Shown in pieces: positions 1 to 6,493 of a stretch of 59,652 nucleotides of DNA (its first letter is position 1; each line of letters starts with the position of its first letter). The stretch spans positions 1 through 59,652 of the forward strand of contig CANKMW010000056.1 in assembly GCA_947483555.1 (NCBI GenBank), written 5' to 3'. The DNA is from Myxococcales bacterium (lineage in GTDB: Bacteria > Myxococcota_A > Polyangia > Haliangiales > Haliangiaceae). The notes under the pieces were generated by a model that was given only the letters and a program-made list of their open reading frames with translations, did no database searches and was not told the DNA's origin. Both the position numbers and the translations under genes were made by a program.

Positions 1-152
1 AGGCCGCCGCCAGCGACGGTCCTCTTGCCGGCCGCGCGCTCGCCGCCGCCACCGACCGCCGCCGCCACCGCCGCCCCACATCGCGGTCGCAGCCACCGCC
101 GGCTTGCGGTCCTGCGCCGCGCGGCGAACCGTGCCCACGCTCTCAGTCGTCG

Positions 153-1082
153 TCAGGAGTCGAAGGTGAGCGAGCCCGCCCAGGTCGTCACGACGTCGCG
201 GGTGATCACGCGCGACCACGAGAAGTCTCGCACGAGATCTGCGGGCCGGAGCGGCGCGGCGTCCTCGGTGAGACCGACCGCACCGGCCAGCAGCCCGCAC
301 AGCTCGTCGCCTCGGTATCGGGCGCGCAGCTCGCTGGCCGGCGCCGAACCGTGCAGCTTGGCCAGCTTGCCGCCGCGGGGCGCGACCAGCAGCAGGTGGT
401 GGCGGTAGACCGGCGTGGGCAGCCCGAGCAGCTGCTGCATGGCCACCTGGGTCGCGGTCGACGGCGCGATATCGCGGCCGCGGACCACCCGCGTGACCCC
501 GGCGGCGTCGTCGTCGACCACCACCACCAGCTGGTAGGCCAGCACGCCGTCGCGCCGTACGACGATCGGATCCCCCATCTCCAGCGCCGGATCCTGGGTC
601 AGCTCGAGTCCGCCTTCGTCGACCAGCGCGATCGGTCCGTCGTCGAGGCGGACGCGGAGCGGCTCGGTCGCGGTGCGCCAGCCAGCAGCGGGCAGGGTCC
701 GGCCCCGGCAGGTGTTGGCGTAGGCCCACCCGCCGTCGGGCGCGCGGCGGCCGCCGCTGCGGTCGCGGCGCGAGCACGTGCATCGATACAGGCGGTCGGC
801 AGCGGCCAGAACATCGAGGGCGGCCTCGTGGTCGGCGCGCCGCGCCTCCTGGTCGACGATCGCGTCCCAGTCGAGGCCGAGCCAGGCCAGGTCGTCGATC
901 ATCTGCGTCGCCCACGCCGGCCGGCAGCGGGTGTGATCCAGGTTCTCGAGCCGCAACACGACCCGGCCGCCGGCGGCGCGGGCGTCGAGCCAGGCCAGCA
1001 ACGCTGCGACCAGCGTGCCGGGATGAGCCTCGCCGGTCGTCGAGGGAGCAAAGCGCCCGACCGGCCGCGGCGACGGCTCCAT
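153..1082 (-). CDS. gluQ: Glutamyl-Q tRNA(Asp) synthetase
   Basis: Truncated class I glutamyl-tRNA synthetase paralogue that in its family attaches glutamate to queuosine of tRNA-Asp. The 309-residue length fits GluQ-RS rather than full GltX (about 470), because the anticodon-binding domain is absent. The N-terminus GRFAPSTTGEAHPGTL matches the family's RFAPSxxGxxHxGxL signature, with Pro where the family usually has Phe or Leu. It is followed by the glutamate-binding RLENLDHTR. A Cys-x-Cys at about residue 110 and YANTC about 25 residues later fit the zinc site of this family. KLAKLHG replaces the KMSKS loop. It starts at ATG 1082 and appears monocistronic. No tgt or queuosine-synthesis gene lies nearby. 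Confidence 0.9.
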   Translation of the reverse strand: MEPSPRPVGRFAPSTTGEAHPGTLVAALLAWLDARAAGGRVVLRLENLDHTRCRPAWATQMIDDLAWLGLDWDAIVDQEARRADHEAALDVLAAADRLYRCTCSRRDRSGGRRAPDGGWAYANTCRGRTLPAAGWRTATEPLRVRLDDGPIALVDEGGLELTQDPALEMGDPIVVRRDGVLAYQLVVVVDDDAAGVTRVVRGRDIAPSTATQVAMQQLLGLPTPVYRHHLLLVAPRGGKLAKLHGSAPASELRARYRGDELCGLLAGAVGLTEDAAPLRPADLVRDFSWSRVITRDVVTTWAGSLTFDS

Positions 1083-1118
1083 GTGCGGTCACCGTAACAC
1101 GCGGCCGCCAGCCGCCGG

Positions 1119-1772
1119 CTACCTGCGCGGCTTGCCGAGGCCCTTGCGGTAGCGCTCGGGGATCAGCGACTCGTGCTCGACCTTGGGCGGGCCCGCGACC
1201 GGCGCCGCCATCGGCTCGCCGCTGGTGAAGTCGACGGTCTTGTGGCGGGCCGGCGGCGGTGGCGGCGGCGGCTCGAGCACCACCAGCGACCGGTTGCCGT
1301 CGCGCAGCACCAGCTCCGACATCGCGGCGCCGCCGCTGGTGCGGGCGGTGACGATGTACGTGCCGGGCGGCAAGCGCCACGCGCCGCTGGTGAGCGGGAT
1401 CTCCGGGTAGGCATCGACGATCGCGGTGGCGCCGTCGGTCTTGATCACCAGCTCGACCTTGGACCAGTTGCCGGTGGTGGCGGCCCGCGACACGGCGATG
1501 CGGGTCTTGCGCGCGGCATCGGCGAGCCCGGCGTCGACGGCGACGCGCTCGCACGCCGAGACCAGCATTCCGGCGCGGACGTGATCGCCGGACGTGCCGA
1601 GCGCGATCGCGGTGCGGCAGATGCGGAGCGGATCGCCGCTGGCCAGCGCGGCGCCGACATCGGGACCCCTGGGCTTGCCGCGCGGTTTCCGGGTGTGCAG
1701 GGTCTCGGCGGCGGCGGCCGAGGCTGCCACGAGCACGCCGACGGTGGCGAGGATGGAGACGAGGCGGGGCAC
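1119..1772 (-). CDS. Exported protein with PEGA-like beta domain
   Basis: 217-residue protein with a typical Sec signal (MPRLVSILATVGVLVAASAAAAE). The middle (about residues 40-110) has two conserved-looking Cys (ICRTAI, VSACERV) in a helical segment. The C-terminal half (WRLPPGTYIVTARTSGG, then LRDGNRSLVVLEPPPPPPP) has the Gly-Thr-Tyr pattern of PEGA-like surface beta domains and ends in a Pro-rich, basic tail. I do not recognise a named family. It is divergent from the DUF1415 gene with about 100 bp between them. A periplasmic or surface role is inferred from the signal only. Confidence 0.6.
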   Translation of the reverse strand: MPRLVSILATVGVLVAASAAAAETLHTRKPRGKPRGPDVGAALASGDPLRICRTAIALGTSGDHVRAGMLVSACERVAVDAGLADAARKTRIAVSRAATTGNWSKVELVIKTDGATAIVDAYPEIPLTSGAWRLPPGTYIVTARTSGGAAMSELVLRDGNRSLVVLEPPPPPPPARHKTVDFTSGEPMAAPVAGPPKVEHESLIPERYRKGLGKPRR

Positions 1773-1872
1773 GATCGGAAAGACACGCGGCGGATCTGCC
1801 GGTTGCGTCCAGCGTAGCAGGCGAACCAGTGTCGATTCGCGGGTTTCGACGCCACGCCCATCATAAGATGAG

Positions 1873-2499
1873 GTGGTGAATCCAGCGCTGGAGCGCGAAT
1901 CGCGACGGCTGCTGGACCGCTATCAGGTCGAGATCGTCGAACGCTTCGGCCTCTGTCCGTGGGCCGCGCCGGCGCGCGCGCGCGGCGAGGTGCGGGTTGC
2001 GGTGGTCGATGCCGAGCACGCCGGTGCCGCGCTCGACGCCTTCATCGCCGACTCCGGCGCGATCATCGGCCTGGTCGTCATGCCGAGCTTCACCGGCGAC
2101 GCCGGTGCGCTCCGTGGCCTGCGTGACGAGCTGCTCACCGCGGCACGCGCCGCGACGCTGGCGCTGGCCGACTTCCACCCCGAGGCGCACTTCGACGCCA
2201 CCGCGGCGGCCCGCCTGGTGCCGTGGTTACGTCGGTCCCCCGATCCGATGCTGCAGGCGGTCCGTCACACCACCCTGGCGCCGCTGCGCCGCAGCGTCGT
2301 CCTCATGGACGCCGCCGAGCAACTCGAGGTGCTGGCCGGCCGCGGGTCTCCGCCGCGCCCCGATCCGGCAGCCGTCGTCGCCACCGACAACCTGGCGACG
2401 GTGGTCGAGCAGGGCGACGCGGTCGCCGCGGCGTTCGACGAGATCGCCCGCGACCGCGCCGCGGCCTACGCCGCGCTCGGCGTCAGAACACGCCGGTGA
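1873..2499 (+). CDS. DUF1415 family protein
   Basis: 208-residue soluble protein. The N-terminus (ALERESRRLLDRYQVEIV, then GLCPWAAPAR) matches DUF1415 proteins, in which a helix is followed by a conserved LNLCPFA-like stretch. The function of DUF1415 is not known to me. The start is GTG 1873 (a second GTG follows directly). The ATG five bases earlier is out of frame and closes at once. The 3' end overlaps the convergent lipoprotein gene by 17 bp. Confidence 0.75.
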   Translation: MVNPALERESRRLLDRYQVEIVERFGLCPWAAPARARGEVRVAVVDAEHAGAALDAFIADSGAIIGLVVMPSFTGDAGALRGLRDELLTAARAATLALADFHPEAHFDATAAARLVPWLRRSPDPMLQAVRHTTLAPLRRSVVLMDAAEQLEVLAGRGSPPRPDPAAVVATDNLATVVEQGDAVAAAFDEIARDRAAAYAALGVRTRR

Positions 2500-3232
2500 C
2501 GGTCAGGACGATGTGAACGTCGGGAAACCCGATCGCCAGCATCGTCTGCGGCTCGGTGATCGCGCAGTCGACGGCCTTGACGTAGGACGGCCCGGTCTCG
2601 GCGGCGGCGTTCGAGCCGGCGAAGAAGATGTTCCCCGCGGCCACGCCGTCGGGAACTTGAACCTCGGCGACGAGCGTGGCGCCGGGCTGGATCACCGGCT
2701 GCGGCGATAGCGCCACCGGGATCACGATCCCGGCCCCGGTGACGTCGTTCACCGAGACGTTCTGGCCGGCGACGTTGGTCAGGTTCGTCGTGATGAACGC
2801 GCCGGTGAGCGTGCTCAGCCGCACCTGTACCGTCTGGGTGGTGCCGATCCCGGCGTTGGCAGCCTCGACCCCGAAGTCGATCCGCTGCGCGGTGAACGGT
2901 CGAACCACGCCGAAGTCCGACAGCCGGAAGAGCCGGTAGTAACTGTTCTGACGGGTGACTCCGTCGGGAGTCTGGTTGCACGACACCGTGCTGAGGGCGA
3001 CGATCGCCGTCGACGAGTTCTGCGACAGCGTGATGGTCTGCAGCCCGGCGTCGATGCCGCCGCCCGCGGCGTCGATCGGCGTTCCCGGGGCGTCGACGTT
3101 GCCACCGACCGGAGCGTCGATGTTGCCGCCAACCGGGGCGTCGACCCCGCCGTTGTTGCCGCCCGGCGGCTCACCCGTGGCGCACCCGATGAAGGCGCAG
3201 GCGAGGGCGGCGGACAGACGGATTCCGCTCAT
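2483..3232 (-). CDS. Lipoprotein with repeated DAPVGGN tether
   Basis: 249-residue predicted lipoprotein. ATG 3232 gives signal peptide MSGIRLSAALACAFIGC with a lipobox ending in Cys. It is followed by a low-complexity tether built on repeated DAPVGGN units (about residues 30-60). The remainder is a beta-rich domain with two Cys and several Asn/Thr-rich strands; no catalytic motif is seen. The long upstream open extension lacks a signal and was not used. Tethers of this kind follow the lipobox in two other lipoproteins of the window, so surface display is plausible. The function is unknown. Confidence 0.7.
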   Translation of the reverse strand: MSGIRLSAALACAFIGCATGEPPGGNNGGVDAPVGGNIDAPVGGNVDAPGTPIDAAGGGIDAGLQTITLSQNSSTAIVALSTVSCNQTPDGVTRQNSYYRLFRLSDFGVVRPFTAQRIDFGVEAANAGIGTTQTVQVRLSTLTGAFITTNLTNVAGQNVSVNDVTGAGIVIPVALSPQPVIQPGATLVAEVQVPDGVAAGNIFFAGSNAAAETGPSYVKAVDCAITEPQTMLAIGFPDVHIVLTVTGVF

Positions 3233-3320
3233 GGGCCGATGGTGCCCTCGAATCCCCCCCGGGAGCAATGAACAACCCTTCGCGTCGGCCTTTTGGCCTC
3301 GCGCCGGGGCCGGAGCGTGA

Positions 3321-4088
3321 TCAGACCGCCAGGCGGAGGCTAGCGCGGGCGACGTTGAACGCCGGGCGGTCGGCCAGCCGAGCGTTGGCGGCCACCAGGT
3401 CATCGATGGTGTCGATCTCGGTGGCATACAGGTGCCCGATGTCGACGCCGTACAGGCTCGCGCCTTGATCGATGACCTCCTGGAAGGCGGCCTCGTAGTA
3501 CTCGTTGACCAGACCCTGGCCGTGGACCCGGCGATCGAGGGCGGCGAACAGCTTCTGCGACGAGGCGGCGCTGAACAGCTCGATGCCGACCGACTCGCCC
3601 ATCGCGCCGCGCACCGGGACGTGCTTGCCGATGGCGAGCACGCGGTCGCTGCGGTCGGCGGTGACCTTGACCTCCTCGAGGCCGATGTCGCCGACCGAGC
3701 GCACCGCCAGGCAGTCGGGGCCGCGGGCGAGCAGCGCCTCGACGACGCCGATGTCGAACACCACGTCGCCGTCGAGGAGGATGAACGAATTCTGCTGCAG
3801 GTGCGGCCGCAGCAGCGACAGCGAGTAGCCGTTGTTGGTGGTGCGGAACACCGGGTTGCTCACGTACTCGACCGCGAGATCCGGGAACCAATCGGCGATC
3901 GCGTCGCGAACCATGTGCTCGAGGTAGCCAGTGCCGACCACGAACTGATCGAATCCACAGCGCAGCAAGCTCGTGAACGTTCGCCGCAGGATCGGCACGC
4001 CGTCGACCGCCAGCAGCGTTTTCGGGGTGTCATCCGAGTACGGCCGAAGCCGGTTCGCACAGCCGGCAGCGAGGATGGCAGCCTTCAT
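3321..4088 (-). CDS. Sugar/polyol-phosphate nucleotidyltransferase
   Basis: 255-residue NTP_transferase-fold enzyme. The N-terminal signature LAAGCANRLRPYSDDTPKTL is the nucleotide-binding loop LAAGxGxRLxPxTxxxPK with Gly-to-Ala at one position. VDGVPIL follows and the metal-binding Asp lies in LLDGDVVF. The size resembles LicC-type or CTP:inositol-1-phosphate cytidylyltransferases rather than the longer glucose-1-phosphate enzymes. It is divergent, 93 bp away, from a CDP-alcohol phosphotransferase. I therefore infer that it makes the CDP-activated donor or acceptor used by that enzyme. The exact substrate (inositol-phosphate, choline-phosphate or another) cannot be read from the sequence. 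Confidence 0.8.
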   Translation of the reverse strand: MKAAILAAGCANRLRPYSDDTPKTLLAVDGVPILRRTFTSLLRCGFDQFVVGTGYLEHMVRDAIADWFPDLAVEYVSNPVFRTTNNGYSLSLLRPHLQQNSFILLDGDVVFDIGVVEALLARGPDCLAVRSVGDIGLEEVKVTADRSDRVLAIGKHVPVRGAMGESVGIELFSAASSQKLFAALDRRVHGQGLVNEYYEAAFQEVIDQGASLYGVDIGHLYATEIDTIDDLVAANARLADRPAFNVARASLRLAV

Positions 4089-4181
4089 GACGGCTTCGCC
4101 CTCTGCAATCGATATGCGCGACGGGAGATCGGGAGGTTAGGTCCACAGGTGTTGAAAAGTAGTCACCCGCCGAAGGCGTAG

Positions 4182-5594
4182 ATGCCTGGATTGACCGAAA
4201 GCTGCCACCGCGCCGGCCGCCAAGGTGGCGTCGACCCTGGCGAAGCCGGCCGCCGGAGTTCAATCTCGGCCCCGGTGCTCGACGCGATCGTGCTCGCCGA
4301 TGGGTCCGGGACCGCGATGCCGGTGGTCGGGCTCTCGCTCGCCGAGCGGGCCCGGCGGGTCGCGGTTCGCGCCGGCGCCCGCCGCGTGCTGGTCGCGCGC
4401 GATCGGGCGGCGATCGCCGCCTGGTGGTCGGAGGCGGCGGCGGTGCGATCGGTGCTGGTCGTGCGCGCGACCGATCAACTGGTGCACCCGCCGCTGGTCG
4501 GTGGCCTGGTGGCCACCGCTGCCGAGCGGGCGGTCGCGGTCGCGCCACCGGCAGCGGCGGCGACCGACGTCGCGCCCGGCGCGTACGCGGGCGCGCTGCT
4601 CGGGCGCGGCGCGGCCGCCGATCAGCTGGTCGCCGCGCTCGTGCGTGGCGAGGACGACCGCGCGCTCGGTGCCGCCGCGCTCGCCGCCGGCGCCGTCGCG
4701 GTGCCGCATGGCGAGATCGCGCGCCATCCGGCCACCACCACCACCGAGCGCACGGCCGCGGCGCGGTTGCTGTACCGCAGCATCCACAAGCCGCAGGACA
4801 ACGCGATCACGCGCTACCTCTACCGACCGGTCTCGTTCCCGCTGACCCGGCTGCTGGTCCACACACCGGTGACGCCCAACCAGGTGTCGTACGCGGTCGC
4901 GGTCCTGATCGCGCTCGGATGCTGGCTGACCGCGCGGGGTCCGATGGGGTCGGCGATCGCGGGCACCGCGCTGTGCCTGGTGGCGTCGTATCTCGACTGC
5001 TGCGACGGCGAGATCGCGCGCCTCAAGTTGCTGTCGTCGAAGTTCGGGGCCTGGCTCGACACCGTCGTCGATGAGCTGTCGCAGCTCGCGTACATGCTGG
5101 CGGTCGGCTGGCACTGCCGGGCCTACTTCGGCGTCGACTACCTGGGCGCCCTCGGCTTCGATCCGTGGCTGTGGGCGATGGCGATCGCGACGCTGACCTA
5201 CGCGATCTCGATCTACTGCATCTACTTCAACATCATCGTCGTCGTCGGCTCGGCCAACAGCCAGGACTACGTCGGACGCTTCGAGGTCGTCGCCGGTGCC
5301 GAGCCCGGCAGCGTGCGGTTGCGACCGGCGGCGAGCCAGCCGATCGCGACCGCTGGCGAGCGGCATCCGGCGCTGACGTGGATCGCGACCTACGCGCCGT
5401 ACATCGTGCGCAAGGACTTCGTCTCGTGGCTGGCCCTGATCCTGGCCGTCGGCCACCAGACCCAGGTCGCGTTCCTGCTGCTGGTGGTCGGCGGGCCGGC
5501 GACCGCGGTGGTGGTCGGGCTCGATCACCTCAGGTTGCGCCTCCAGCTGCGCGCGATCGCGCGCCGCGGCGCCCGGGTTACTCGACCCGCTTGA
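4182..5594 (+). CDS. CDP-alcohol phosphotransferase with degenerate NTase-like N-terminus
   Basis: 470-residue membrane enzyme. The signature DxxDGxxARx8Gx3Dx3D is complete (DCCDGEIARLKLLSSK, then FGAWLDTVVDE, about residues 270-296). It lies among several hydrophobic helices, with KPQDNAITRYLYRPVS just before the membrane part. About residues 30-190 resemble a nucleotidyltransferase Rossmann fold (DAIVLADGSG, ARRVLVARD) but lack the catalytic glycine loop. This architecture recalls fused IPCT/DIPP synthases. Here the active nucleotidyltransferase is a separate, divergent gene. ATG 4182 has GAAGG five bases upstream; GTG 4275 is an alternative. The 3' end overlaps the next convergent gene by 17 bp. 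Confidence 0.8.
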   Translation: MPGLTESCHRAGRQGGVDPGEAGRRSSISAPVLDAIVLADGSGTAMPVVGLSLAERARRVAVRAGARRVLVARDRAAIAAWWSEAAAVRSVLVVRATDQLVHPPLVGGLVATAAERAVAVAPPAAAATDVAPGAYAGALLGRGAAADQLVAALVRGEDDRALGAAALAAGAVAVPHGEIARHPATTTTERTAAARLLYRSIHKPQDNAITRYLYRPVSFPLTRLLVHTPVTPNQVSYAVAVLIALGCWLTARGPMGSAIAGTALCLVASYLDCCDGEIARLKLLSSKFGAWLDTVVDELSQLAYMLAVGWHCRAYFGVDYLGALGFDPWLWAMAIATLTYAISIYCIYFNIIVVVGSANSQDYVGRFEVVAGAEPGSVRLRPAASQPIATAGERHPALTWIATYAPYIVRKDFVSWLALILAVGHQTQVAFLLLVVGGPATAVVVGLDHLRLRLQLRAIARRGARVTRPA

Positions 5595-6072
5595 TCATGT
5601 GGAAGCCGAAGTCGGTCTCGACGACACCGACCTCGCCGACGTCGAGGCGCAGGCCGAGCTGGCGGAACTCGATCACCAGCTTGGCGTCGGGCGTGACCTC
5701 GTAGGACTCGGCGGTCTCGGCCGAACCGTGGTCCTCGCTGTGCGCCTTCATGAGGGTGTCGAAGTCGGCGCCGGCCGCGAGTTGCTTCTGCAACGACCGG
5801 ATCTCGCGTTCGGCGTCGAGCTTGCTGCGCTCGAGCGCCCGCGGATCGGCGCCGCCGCTGAACGCCTCGGACTTGTCCCGCCACGAGATCAGGATGTGCT
5901 TGACCTGGGTCCGGTTGGAGCGCGACTCGCGGTTCAGGATCTCGGTGGATTCGACGGTGGTCGTGGCGGTGACCGGCGCGCCGACCTTGTTGTTCATGCT
6001 GGGGCCGGACATCCCGGTCGGACCGCAGGCGGCGACGGTCACGGCGACGGCGAGGGCGAGGGCGAGGCGCAT
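5578..6072 (-). CDS. Parvulin-type (PpiC) peptidyl-prolyl isomerase lipoprotein
   Basis: 164-residue predicted lipoprotein foldase. ATG 6072 gives signal MRLALALAVAVTVAAC with the lipobox Cys. The parvulin domain starts at VKHILISW (about residue 60) and carries LAAGADFDTLMKAHSED. It ends with the family pattern LDVGEVGVVETDFGFHMIKRV. The SurA/PrsA-like extra domains are missing, so this is a minimal isomerase anchored in the cell envelope. An upstream ATG at 6159 would remove the signal from the N-terminus. The 3' end overlaps the CDP-alcohol phosphotransferase gene. Confidence 0.85.
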   Translation of the reverse strand: MRLALALAVAVTVAACGPTGMSGPSMNNKVGAPVTATTTVESTEILNRESRSNRTQVKHILISWRDKSEAFSGGADPRALERSKLDAEREIRSLQKQLAAGADFDTLMKAHSEDHGSAETAESYEVTPDAKLVIEFRQLGLRLDVGEVGVVETDFGFHMIKRVE

Positions 6073-6128
6073 CGCGGTGACCGTAACACGTGCTTGCGCC
6101 GGGTCGCGGACCGCGGCAGGGTGCCGCG

Positions 6129-6476
6129 GTGTCCGACCGTCCCACTGACTCCGCCGCACCGCGCGCGCCAGGCGAGCTCATCAGCTTCCTGCCGCCGCGG
6201 GTCTGGTACCTGACCTCCAACGGCGACACGATGTGGTGTCGGCGACCGTACGGGTTCTGGTTCTCGTCGGGCGAGGCGGCCGCGACCTTCGCGGCGGCGA
6301 TGGGCACCGGCGACGAGTTGACCCCGATCGGCATCGACGCCCATGACCTGGTCACCGACGACGCGCTGGCGGCGCTGCGCGAGCTCGACGTCACCCGCAT
6401 CTTCATCGACCCGCAGATCGACGCCGCCTCGGGCGACGTCCACGGCACCATCCTGCGCCTCGAGGGGCTGAACTGA
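6129..6476 (+). CDS. Small conserved-looking hypothetical protein
   Basis: 115-residue soluble protein from GTG 6129, with AGG eight bases upstream. It contains a Trp/Tyr-rich stretch (RVWYLTSNGDTMWCRRPYGF) and then an alpha/beta half ending VTRIFIDPQIDAASGDVHG. No signal or membrane segment is visible and I do not recognise the family. It lies 56 bp from the divergent PpiC lipoprotein and 17 bp from the convergent helicase stop. Codon usage supports real coding. Confidence 0.55.
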   Translation: MSDRPTDSAAPRAPGELISFLPPRVWYLTSNGDTMWCRRPYGFWFSSGEAAATFAAAMGTGDELTPIGIDAHDLVTDDALAALRELDVTRIFIDPQIDAASGDVHGTILRLEGLN

Positions 6477-6493
6477 CTCGATCGTCGCCTTGA

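Noticed and set aside
1..152. Possible gene end before gluQ
   Set aside because: GC-rich low-complexity DNA is open in several frames. None has recognisable protein features, so nothing is called.
2483..5594. Two 17-bp convergent overlaps (2483-2499, 5578-5594) as a regulatory signal
   Set aside because: The equal length is probably chance. Short convergent overlaps are expected in such dense genomes, and no conserved sequence is shared.
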